The position numbers and the translations under genes are program-made. This document shows, piece by piece, positions 6,640-12,452 of a stretch of 12,452 nt of DNA (positions are counted from its first letter, which is position 1; each line of letters opens with the position of its first letter). Under the pieces are notes generated by a model that saw only the letters and a list, made by a program, of their open reading frames with translations, ran no database searches and was not told where the DNA came from. The DNA comes from an uncultured Collinsella sp. (GTDB taxonomy: Bacteria > Actinomycetota > Coriobacteriia > Coriobacteriales > Coriobacteriaceae), in contig URNJ01000044.1 in the NCBI GenBank assembly GCA_900549215.1, forward strand, positions 1 through 12,452, read 5' to 3'.

Positions 6640-7050
6640 ATGGACGGATTGAATACGGTGTTGGAGTATCTGACGTCGGTGCCGGCATGGTATTTGGCGA
6701 CGAGCGTTGACGGACAGCCGCATGTGCGTCCGTTTTCGTTTGCGCAGATCCAGGACGGCAAGCTGTGGTTTGTAACGGCGCGCACCAAAGACGTGTGGCA
6801 AGAGCTGCTGCAAAATCAACGCTTTGAGGCCACGAGTTGGTGGCCGGGCCATGGCTGGTTGATCCTGCGCGGGCGTGCGGGGCTGGAAGACCGGGCTTCG
6901 AGTGAAATGCGCGAGGCCGGTTGGAAGCATCTTGAGCGCTTGAGCGAGCACTATGAGGGACCTAACGATCCCACGCTCGTCTTCTTTAGTGTCGAGGATC
7001 CCGAGGCTTTTATCTGCAATCACGACGAATGGGTGCCGGTCGAGCTCTAG
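6640..7050 (+). CDS. Pyridoxamine 5'-phosphate oxidase-family flavoprotein, copy 2
   Basis: The 136-residue product is a tandem paralog of the upstream gene, with VPAWYLATS, HVRPFSFAQIQDGKLWFVT, KDVWQELLQN and a shared C-terminal FFSVED segment. Compared with copy 1 it lacks three residues after LAT and two in the middle. I start at the ATG at 6640, preceded by AGGAGG at 6630-6635. An in-frame GTG at 6625 would place that site inside the gene and is less likely. It should be a cytoplasmic FMN-binding split-barrel dimer, as is usual for the family. The reaction is not known. The gap of 54 bases to copy 1 suggests cotranscription, and a long hairpin follows 37 bases after the stop. Confidence 0.85.
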   Translation: MDGLNTVLEYLTSVPAWYLATSVDGQPHVRPFSFAQIQDGKLWFVTARTKDVWQELLQNQRFEATSWWPGHGWLILRGRAGLEDRASSEMREAGWKHLERLSEHYEGPNDPTLVFFSVEDPEAFICNHDEWVPVEL

Positions 7051-7087
7051 CCAGCTGGCTTATCCTAACAACTTGGTTTTCGCATGG

Positions 7088-7141
7088 GCGGGCCCCGTAT
7101 TGCCCGGCGCCGTTAGGAGTGCCGGTCAATACGGGGCCCGC
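7088..7141 (+). terminator. Hairpin terminator after the flavin operon
   Basis: Arms 7088-7102 and 7127-7141 (GCGGGCCCCGTATTG and its complement) are a perfect 15-bp match, and CCGGC/GCCGG (7104-7108 and 7121-7125) extends the stem inwards. The stem is very stable but is followed only by TCCATTTG, not a proper T tract. It probably marks the end of the ribU operon. Because it is symmetrical it could also act on transcription from the other side. Confidence 0.65.
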
Positions 7142-7186
7142 TCCATTTGTCAATTCCTTCAAGCGAATGTGTCGGGAATGTTTCAA

Positions 7187-7292
7187 TGCATGAATATGCA
7201 AGCCATTTACGTGTTAATGCATCTTTTGGTGCTAAAGTTTCAACCCACTTCATAACGACCGCTGCGAAATACGCATCGGTGCATAAATCGCA
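7187..7292 (+). promoter_or_regulatory. Putative ArgR operator cluster upstream of argC
   Basis: Three short palindromes of one pattern lie here: TGCATGAATATGCA (7187-7200), TGCGAAATACGCA (7263-7275) and TGCATAAATCGCA (7280-7292). A half site, TTAATGCAT, is at 7214-7222. They have AT-rich centres and resemble ARG boxes of actinobacteria, which are built around TGCAT halves. The last ends four bases before the argC ribosome binding site, so a bound repressor would block transcription or early elongation. A weak promoter (TTGGTG at 7226-7231, CATAAC at 7251-7256, spacer 19) may lie between them. ArgR itself is not in the window. Confidence 0.5.
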
Positions 7293-7307
7293 GACAAGGA
7301 GTCTGAT

Positions 7308-8378
7308 ATGTCTTTGAAGGTTGGAATCGTCGGCGCGGCTGGATATGCCGGAGCCGAGCTCATTCGCCTCGTGCTCGGCCACCCCGAGTTTGAACTTGTT
7401 GCCATTACGTCCAACGCCGATGCCGGCCAGCCGCTGTCTGCGGTGTATCCGAGCTTTGCTGGCGTGAGCGATCTGGTTTTCACCACGCATGACGCTCCCG
7501 AGCTTAAGAGCTGCGATGCGGTTTTTCTTGCCGTGCCGCACACGGCTGCCATGGCACAGGTGCCCGCGCTCCTTGCCGCGGGCGTTTCCTGCTTTGATCT
7601 TTCGGCCGATTACCGTCTGAGCGACGCGTCTGTCTTTGAGACATGGTATGCCGCCGAGCATACGAGCCCCGAGTTGCTCAAGACACGTGCCTTCGGTCTG
7701 CCCGAGCTGTTCTGCCAGGACTTGGAGACCGCTGCATCCGACCATGCCGACGGCAAGCCCGTGCTGGTCGCCTGCGCCGGTTGCTATCCCACCGCAACGA
7801 GCCTTGCTGCCGCTCCTGCCGTGCGTGCGGGCTGGGTGGCCGAGAACGGTCCCGTGATTGTCGATGCCATCAGCGGTGTGACGGGTGCCGGCAAGTCCTG
7901 CAACGCTCGTACGCATTTTTGCAGCGCCGACGAGAACTTGGAGGCCTACGGCGTGGGCAAGCATCGCCACACGCCCGAGATTGAGCAAATCCTTGGCCTG
8001 ACCGATCGCGTCGTCTTCACCCCGCATCTGGCACCGCTCAAGCGCGGCCTGCTCTCCACGGTGACGCTGCCGCTCACGCCGCAGGCCATCGACTCCCTGA
8101 CCCTTGAGGACGTTGTCGACTATTACAAGCAGTTCTACGCTGGTCGCACTTTCGTGCGCGTACTCGACGCCGGCCAGCAGCCCAAGACGGCTTCGGTCGT
8201 CGGCACCAACGCCGCCCAGATCGGCCTCGCGCTCAACAAGTGCGCGGGCGTGCTGGTGGCGACGGGCGCCATCGACAATCTGTGCAAGGGCGCTGCGGGC
8301 CAAGCAGTCCAGTGCGCCAATATCGTCTTTGGCTTTGACGAGCGACGAGGCTTGCCCACAGTGGCGTGCCCGGTGTAG
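7308..8378 (+). CDS. argC: N-acetyl-gamma-glutamyl-phosphate reductase
   Basis: The 356-residue enzyme reduces N-acetylglutamyl-5-phosphate to the semialdehyde with NADPH, the third step to ornithine. The N-terminal Rossmann motif reads VGIVGAAGYAGAELIRL (5-21). The catalytic cysteine is Cys159 in ACAGCYPTA, and the conserved histidines lie in GKHRHTPEI (217-225). SGVTGAGK (189-196) is also typical. Length fits the long bacterial ArgC type. The start follows AAGGAG at 7296-7301. It is the first gene of argCJBD and sits behind the likely ArgR sites, so arginine repression is expected. There is no sign of damage. Confidence 0.96.
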   Translation: MSLKVGIVGAAGYAGAELIRLVLGHPEFELVAITSNADAGQPLSAVYPSFAGVSDLVFTTHDAPELKSCDAVFLAVPHTAAMAQVPALLAAGVSCFDLSADYRLSDASVFETWYAAEHTSPELLKTRAFGLPELFCQDLETAASDHADGKPVLVACAGCYPTATSLAAAPAVRAGWVAENGPVIVDAISGVTGAGKSCNARTHFCSADENLEAYGVGKHRHTPEIEQILGLTDRVVFTPHLAPLKRGLLSTVTLPLTPQAIDSLTLEDVVDYYKQFYAGRTFVRVLDAGQQPKTASVVGTNAAQIGLALNKCAGVLVATGAIDNLCKGAAGQAVQCANIVFGFDERRGLPTVACPV

Positions 8379-8414
8379 CACATTCGATTGTTAACGATTT
8401 GGTAGTCGGGCATC

Positions 8415-8430
8415 GAGTGGGGCGCCACTC
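8415..8430 (+). other. Small hairpin in the argC-argJ gap
   Basis: GAGTGG (8415-8420) and CCACTC (8425-8430) form a perfect 6-bp stem with loop GGCG, followed by only TT. The gap between argC and argJ is 134 bases, the widest in the operon, so the hairpin may slow or process the transcript. It is too short and poor in T to call a terminator. Confidence 0.3.
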
Positions 8431-8512
8431 TTAAGCTGGTCTCATGATCACGACTGGCATGGCGCACCAACCGATGTCCGTTTTTTGTTTGACATAAGGA
8501 GTCATAAAGACG

Positions 8513-9781
8513 ATGAATACCGAGCTGTTTGATATCAAGATTCGCGCCGTCGAGGGTGGCGTTACGGCTGCGGCTGGTTTTAAGGCTGCAGGCATCCACG
8601 CTGGGTTCCGCAAGAACCCCGAGCGTCTGGATTACGCGCTCGTCGTGCCCGATAAACCCTGTCCCGGTGCCGGCGTGTTTACCACCAATCGCTTTTGCGC
8701 GGCGCCCGTGCAGGTGAGCCGTGCCAACCTGGGCGGTGCCGACAAGGGCTACGGAATCATCGCCGGCGTTTCGGTTAACTCTGGCAATGCTAACGCCGCC
8801 ACGGGTGAGACCGGCCTTGCATGCGCGCGCGAGACGTGCAGCATCGCATCGCAGGTCATCGGCTGCGCGCCCCAACAGATTCTGGTTGCCTCCACGGGTG
8901 TGATTGGCCAGATTCTGCCGACCGACACGTTTGAGACCGCCATTCCTGCTGCCTACGAGGCGCTCTCCGCCCACGGTGGCGCCGATGCCGCTCGCGCCAT
9001 CATGACGACCGACACGCACTCCAAGGAGTACGCCGTGTCCTACGTCAGTGAGGCTGCGGGTCATGCGGGCAATGTCTATACGGTAGGCGGAATGTGCAAG
9101 GGCTCGGGCATGATCATGCCCAACATGGCCACCATGATCGCAGTTATCACCACCGATGCCCCCGTCGAGCCTGCGGCACTTCATGCCCTGCTGCTCTCGA
9201 CCGTCAAACAGACCTTCAACAAGGTAACGGTCGATTCCGACACCTCGACCAACGACACCTGCATCATGCTTGCCTCCGGCGCCGCTGCCGCAGATGTCGA
9301 GCCTATCGTTGAGGGCTCCGATGCCTTTGACGAGTTGGCATTTGCTGTGCACGAGGTGTGCGAGAGCCTGGCGCGCAATATCGCCGCCGATGGCGAGGGC
9401 GCATCCAAGCTTGTTACGGTCAACGTTACCGGCGCCGCCAACGACGAGGAGGCCGATATCGCCGCCCGTGCCGTTGCCAACTCGCCGCTCGTTAAGACCT
9501 GCATCGCCGGCCACGACTGCAACTGGGGCCGCGTTGCTATGGCGCTTGGCAAGTGCGGGGTGAAGTTTAATCAGGAAGACGTTTCCATCGACATGATGGG
9601 CATGCCTGTCTGTCGCGACGGTCTGACTGTTCCCTTTGACGAGGACGAGGCGCTGCGTCGCTTTGAGGCGCCCGAGATTGTGATCTCGGCAGACCTGGGC
9701 GCAGGGGATGCGGCGACCACCGTGTGGACTTGCGACCTCACGCACGAGTACGTCTCCATTAACGGCGACTACCGTTCCTAG
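8513..9781 (+). CDS. argJ: Glutamate N-acetyltransferase / amino-acid acetyltransferase ArgJ
   Basis: The 422-residue ornithine acetyltransferase moves the acetyl group from N-acetylornithine to glutamate, so the pathway is cyclic. Many members also make N-acetylglutamate from acetyl-CoA, but sequence alone does not show whether this one does. The precursor is expected to cut itself between Ala206 and Thr207 in KGSGMIMPNMATMIAVITTD, leaving Thr207 as the nucleophile. STGVIGQ (127-133) supplies the oxyanion hole, and the C-terminus ends in YVSINGDYRS as usual. No argA-type synthase is in the window, and presence of argJ makes one less necessary. The ribosome binding site AAGGAG lies about 11 bases before the ATG, a rather long spacing. 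Confidence 0.95.
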   Translation: MNTELFDIKIRAVEGGVTAAAGFKAAGIHAGFRKNPERLDYALVVPDKPCPGAGVFTTNRFCAAPVQVSRANLGGADKGYGIIAGVSVNSGNANAATGETGLACARETCSIASQVIGCAPQQILVASTGVIGQILPTDTFETAIPAAYEALSAHGGADAARAIMTTDTHSKEYAVSYVSEAAGHAGNVYTVGGMCKGSGMIMPNMATMIAVITTDAPVEPAALHALLLSTVKQTFNKVTVDSDTSTNDTCIMLASGAAAADVEPIVEGSDAFDELAFAVHEVCESLARNIAADGEGASKLVTVNVTGAANDEEADIAARAVANSPLVKTCIAGHDCNWGRVAMALGKCGVKFNQEDVSIDMMGMPVCRDGLTVPFDEDEALRRFEAPEIVISADLGAGDAATTVWTCDLTHEYVSINGDYRS

Positions 9782-9862
9782 ATTCCGGGCACGCTGCGCA
9801 TCTTGCCGCGATTGCGGACAGCGGAGCACGGCGCGATAACGATACGAAAGACGAGGCAGATT

Positions 9863-10843
9863 ATGAAATTCGCACGCGATTGTCGTTCGAGCGAATCCAA
9901 CGAAGCAACCGCGCAGCTGCTGTTCGAAGCGCTGCCGTGGATTAAGAACCTGACCGGCAAGACGGTTGTTATCAAATATGGCGGAGCCGCCATGGTCGAT
10001 GAGCAGCTGCGCCGCGACGTGATGAGCGACATCGTTTTGCTCAAGATCATCGGTATGCGCCCCGTCATCGTGCACGGCGGCGGCAAGGCTATCAACGAGG
10101 CGCTGAGCCATTACGATATTCCCGTCGAGTTTAAGAACGGCCAGCGCGTGACCACGCCGGCGACTATGGATATCGTGCGCGAGGTGCTGGGCGGCAAGGT
10201 TAACCAAGAGCTGGTTGCTGCCATCAACCACCACGGCAACCTGGCCGTGGGCGTGTCGGGCAGCGATGCCGGCACGCTCATCGCCGAGCCGCTCGACCCC
10301 GAGCTCGGTCGTGTGGGCAAAGTGACGCACGTCAACACCGACTATATCGAGCGCTTACTCGATAGCGAGTACATTCCCGTCATCGCTACCGTCGCGGCGG
10401 GGGAGGACGGCGGTTTCTTCAACATCAACGCCGACACCGCCGCCGGTGCCGTTGCCGCGGCGCTCCACGCGCATAAGGTGATCTTTTTGACCGATGTCGA
10501 TGGCCTGTACAAGGACTTTAGCGACAAGGACTCGCTTATCTCCAACCTAACGCTCGACGAGGTCAACGAAATGCTCTACGGCGGCGAGGTCGATAAGGGC
10601 ATGATTCCCAAGCTGCGCGCGGCCGTCGATGCGCTTACCGGCGGCGTATTTCGTGCCCACATCATCAACGGTACTACGCCGCATTCGCTGCTCCTGGAGC
10701 TGCTGACCGATGCCGGTGTCGGCACCGTGATCCATTCCACCGAGACGGCTTACGAGTTCGATACGCATCCGCATCCGCTTTCGACGTTTGCTGCGCGTCT
10801 GACCGAAAACCTTGACGAGGTCGAGAAGCTTCAGACGGTCTAG
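9863..10843 (+). CDS. argB: N-acetylglutamate kinase
   Basis: The 326-residue enzyme phosphorylates N-acetylglutamate with ATP, usually the arginine-inhibited control step. Motifs seen are VVIKYGGAAM (35-44), VIVHGGGKAIN (68-78), NINADTAAGAVAAAL (187-201), FLTDVDGLY (208-216) and KGMIPKL (245-251). The N-terminal helix with TAQLLFEALPWI (16-27) and GVGTVIHST near 285-293 are features of the hexameric arginine-sensitive class, so feedback inhibition is likely. I chose the ATG at 9863 with GAGG at 9853-9856. A TTG at 9803 would add 20 unlikely residues. About 35 residues follow the usual C-terminal GVGTVI, an extension I do not recognise. The gene begins 81 bases after argJ. Confidence 0.95.
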   Translation: MKFARDCRSSESNEATAQLLFEALPWIKNLTGKTVVIKYGGAAMVDEQLRRDVMSDIVLLKIIGMRPVIVHGGGKAINEALSHYDIPVEFKNGQRVTTPATMDIVREVLGGKVNQELVAAINHHGNLAVGVSGSDAGTLIAEPLDPELGRVGKVTHVNTDYIERLLDSEYIPVIATVAAGEDGGFFNINADTAAGAVAAALHAHKVIFLTDVDGLYKDFSDKDSLISNLTLDEVNEMLYGGEVDKGMIPKLRAAVDALTGGVFRAHIINGTTPHSLLLELLTDAGVGTVIHSTETAYEFDTHPHPLSTFAARLTENLDEVEKLQTV

Positions 10844-10912
10844 CTGACCCGCAGCCGCCCCATTCCTGCACCCATAGGTCTGCGCCGTCCGGCGCTCAAC
10901 GAAAGGCATCCC

Positions 10913-12196
10913 ATGTCACTTGCAGCTCAGCAATCGCTTGAATCCCATTACGTTATGCATACCTTTGGCCGCTCTCCGGTCGAGTTTGTCGAGGGTCACG
11001 GCATGAAGCTCACCGGCGACGATGGTCGTGAGTACCTCGACTTTCTTGCCGGCATCGGCGTGTGCAGCCTAGGTCATGGCAACCTGGCTGTGCTCTCGGC
11101 GCTCGAGGCACAGGCCAAAAAGCTCATGCATGTCTCCAATTACTTCTACATTGAGCAGCGCGGACAGGTCGCGGCGCTGCTGTCCAAGCTCGCTAACGAC
11201 GACGTAGATGGTGCGCGCGTGCTTGCCGATGCCATTGCCGCCGGCGATGAGACCACGGCAGCTGCTCTTGGTGCCCCGGCTGCGGGCGAGCAGGTGTGGG
11301 AGACGTTCTTTGCTAACTCCGGCGCCGAGGCCAACGAGGGCTCGATGAAGCTCGCGCGCCTGTACGCCAAGCGTGCCGGTAACGGCGGTAACACCATCGT
11401 GTGCATGCGCGGCGGTTTTCACGGCCGTACGCTCGAGACCATTGCCGCCACCATGCAGGATTGGCTGCAGGATAGTTTCCGTCCGCTGCCGGGTGGCTTT
11501 GTGGCCTGCACGCCCAACGATGTCGATGAGCTGCGTGCGATCTTTAAGCAGCTGGGCAGTGAAATATGCGCTGTAATGCTCGAACCGATCCAGGGTGAGA
11601 GTGGCGTGCACCCTATGACCGAGGAGTTTATGGCGGCAGCGCGCGACTTGACACACGAGGTGGGTGCCGTGCTTATCGCCGACGAGGTCCAGTGCGGCCT
11701 GTTCCGCTCCGGCAAGCCGTTTGCGTTCCAGACTTATGGCGTAGAGCCCGACATCATGAGTCTTGCCAAGGGCATCGCCGACGGCGTACCCATGGGTGCC
11801 GTCGTGGCAAAGAAGGAGATTGCCGACGTGTTTAAGCCGGGCGACCACGGCTCGACCTTTGGCGGTAGCTGCTTGGCCGTCGCGGCGTGTGCCGCGACGC
11901 TCTCCGCGCTTGTGCGCGGCGATTATGCCGAGCATGCTGCCAAGGTGGGTGCCTATATGGAGCAGGCGCTGGCTAAGCTTCCGCATGTGGTAGAGGTGCG
12001 TGGCCGTGGCCTGATGCTCGGCTGTGATTTGGATGATGCCGCGGGCGACGCACATGATATTGTTGCCCGCGCGCTGGCCGCCGGTGCCGTGATTAACGCT
12101 ACGGGTGCTCATACGCTGCGTTTCTTGCCGCCGCTCGTCTGCGAGGAAGCCGACGTGGACAGTCTGATCGAGATCCTGTCGGGTGTCTTGGTCTAA
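10913..12196 (+). CDS. argD: Acetylornithine aminotransferase
   Basis: The 427-residue class-III aminotransferase converts N-acetylglutamate semialdehyde and glutamate to N-acetylornithine and 2-oxoglutarate with pyridoxal phosphate. NSGAEANE (135-142), GGFHGRT (167-173), the PLP-ring Asp257 in LIADEVQCG and Lys286 in SLAKGIADG are all present. About 30 residues (95-126, alanine-rich, with ADAIAAGDETTAAALGAP) are inserted before the FFANSGAEANE motif, which shorter homologs reach directly. The ribosome binding site is GAAAGG shortly before the ATG, and argB ends 69 bases upstream. Dual use on succinyldiaminopimelate is known for some ArgD enzymes and cannot be excluded. The operon context favours the arginine role. 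Confidence 0.95.
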   Translation: MSLAAQQSLESHYVMHTFGRSPVEFVEGHGMKLTGDDGREYLDFLAGIGVCSLGHGNLAVLSALEAQAKKLMHVSNYFYIEQRGQVAALLSKLANDDVDGARVLADAIAAGDETTAAALGAPAAGEQVWETFFANSGAEANEGSMKLARLYAKRAGNGGNTIVCMRGGFHGRTLETIAATMQDWLQDSFRPLPGGFVACTPNDVDELRAIFKQLGSEICAVMLEPIQGESGVHPMTEEFMAAARDLTHEVGAVLIADEVQCGLFRSGKPFAFQTYGVEPDIMSLAKGIADGVPMGAVVAKKEIADVFKPGDHGSTFGGSCLAVAACAATLSALVRGDYAEHAAKVGAYMEQALAKLPHVVEVRGRGLMLGCDLDDAAGDAHDIVARALAAGAVINATGAHTLRFLPPLVCEEADVDSLIEILSGVLV

Positions 12197-12221
12197 CGCA
12201 GCGCAATAACTCAATTTGGAC

Positions 12222-12281
12222 CGGGTTCCGGACTGCGGGCGTGCCCTATGTGGCATGATTCAGCGGTCTGGAGCCCGTTTT
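12222..12281 (+). terminator. Probable intrinsic terminator of the arg operon
   Basis: CGGGTTCCGGACTGC (12222-12236) pairs over all 15 positions with GCGGTCTGGAGCCCG (12263-12277), using three G-U wobbles, and TTTT follows at 12278-12281. An inner GTGCC/GGCAT stem folds part of the loop. The wobbles make this fold specific to the + strand transcript. It lies 26 bases after the argD stop. Confidence 0.7.
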
Positions 12282-12301
12282 GCCTTAGATTTGCTAAGGC
12301 A
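12281..12301 (+). repeat. Small hairpin, TGCCTTAG stem
   Basis: TGCCTTAG (12281-12288) and CTAAGGCA (12294-12301) form a perfect 8-bp stem with the loop ATTTG. It starts within the T run of the preceding terminator. Its function is unknown. Confidence 0.5.
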
Positions 12302-12338
12302 GGGAGACCCGCTGGTCAAAAAACATTAAATATGAGTA

Positions 12339-12366
12339 CTGCTACCGATTTGGTAGCAGCAATTTT
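12339..12366 (+). terminator. Hairpin with CTGCTACC stem and short T run
   Basis: CTGCTACC (12339-12346) and GGTAGCAG (12352-12359) form a perfect 8-bp stem with loop GATTT, then CAA and TTTT at 12363-12366. It may be a second weak terminator, or part of a dispersed intergenic repeat. The loop is nearly the same as that of the hairpin at 12281-12301. Confidence 0.4.
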
Positions 12367-12382
12367 GGACTAATAAGGCCAG

Positions 12383-12452
12383 ATGGCAAGTCGAAATGGG
12401 TCGCGCGCGCAGACGTGGTGTAAGAGTGTCCTGAGGTCCGTCGCTGCAAGCC
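12383..12452 (+). CDS. Possible 5' end of an unidentified gene (partial)
   Basis: An ATG at 12383 opens a frame that stays open to the window edge (about 23 codons, basic, beginning MASRNGSRAQ). A weak AAGG lies about four bases upstream. The fragment is too short to recognise, and an open frame of this size is easily due to chance in GC-rich DNA. No other feature is visible in 12367-12452. Confidence 0.25.
   Translation, partial: MASRNGSRAQTWCKSVLRSVAAS

Noticed and set aside
8489..8494. TTGACA as a -35 box for argJ
   Set aside because: The matching -10 would fall on or after the argJ start codon, and the hexamer overlaps the ribosome binding site.
9803..9862. TTG start giving a longer ArgB
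   Set aside because: The added 20 residues are unlike any ArgB N-terminus, and a ribosome binding site precedes the ATG at 9863.
8135..10330. Open frame of 731 codons on the minus strand across argC, argJ and argB
   Set aside because: It runs opposite three well-recognised genes and their gaps. Its composition is that of an antisense shadow and it shows no domain.
10881..10895. GCGCC-GTCC-GGCGC hairpin between argB and argD
   Set aside because: A five-pair GC stem is expected by chance in such DNA and has no T tract. It does not interrupt the operon.

Overview
The window reads as ordinary chromosomal DNA from a high-GC actinobacterium of the class Coriobacteriia, most probably a gut Collinsella-type organism. 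That assignment is inferred from GC-rich coding style, the protein sequences and the gene content. It was not confirmed by a search. All recognised genes are on the + strand. I see no phage, transposase, CRISPR array, tRNA or rRNA.

Region 1 (1-2251) is the groES-groEL chaperonin operon. GroES is intact. groEL as given carries a +1 frameshift near codon 420, and the junction coincides with a perfect 7-bp inverted repeat. The gene is either damaged or, more probably, locally mis-sequenced or mis-assembled. Region 2 (2252-2625) has no gene and holds two nested inverted-repeat structures. The first is a near-palindrome of about 144 bp that probably ends groESL transcription.

Region 3 (2587-7141) is a flavin uptake operon. 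An FMN riboswitch sits directly against the ribosome binding site of ribU, the riboflavin-binding S component. It is followed by a single-chain double ATPase (EcfA-EcfA fusion) and by EcfT, with overlapping start and stop codons. Two tandem paralogous FMN-binding split-barrel proteins (pyridoxamine-5'-phosphate oxidase family) follow at short distance, so flavin uptake and two probable flavin users may share one riboswitch-controlled transcript. A long GC-rich hairpin closes the unit.

Region 4 (7142-12281) is the arginine (ornithine) biosynthesis operon argC-argJ-argB-argD, preceded by a cluster of TGC-N7/8-GCA palindromes that look like ArgR operators. ArgJ recycles the acetyl group, ArgB phosphorylates N-acetylglutamate, ArgC reduces the acyl phosphate and ArgD transaminates the semialdehyde to N-acetylornithine. 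A U-tailed wobble-rich hairpin follows argD. Two more small look-alike hairpins and a possible start of another reading frame end the window.

The window is mainly housekeeping metabolism. The points worth a second look are the groEL junction, the long palindrome, the FMN-riboswitch operon with its two flavoproteins, the insertions in EcfA and ArgD, and the hairpin cluster at the 3' end. I do not see a clearly new biological system.
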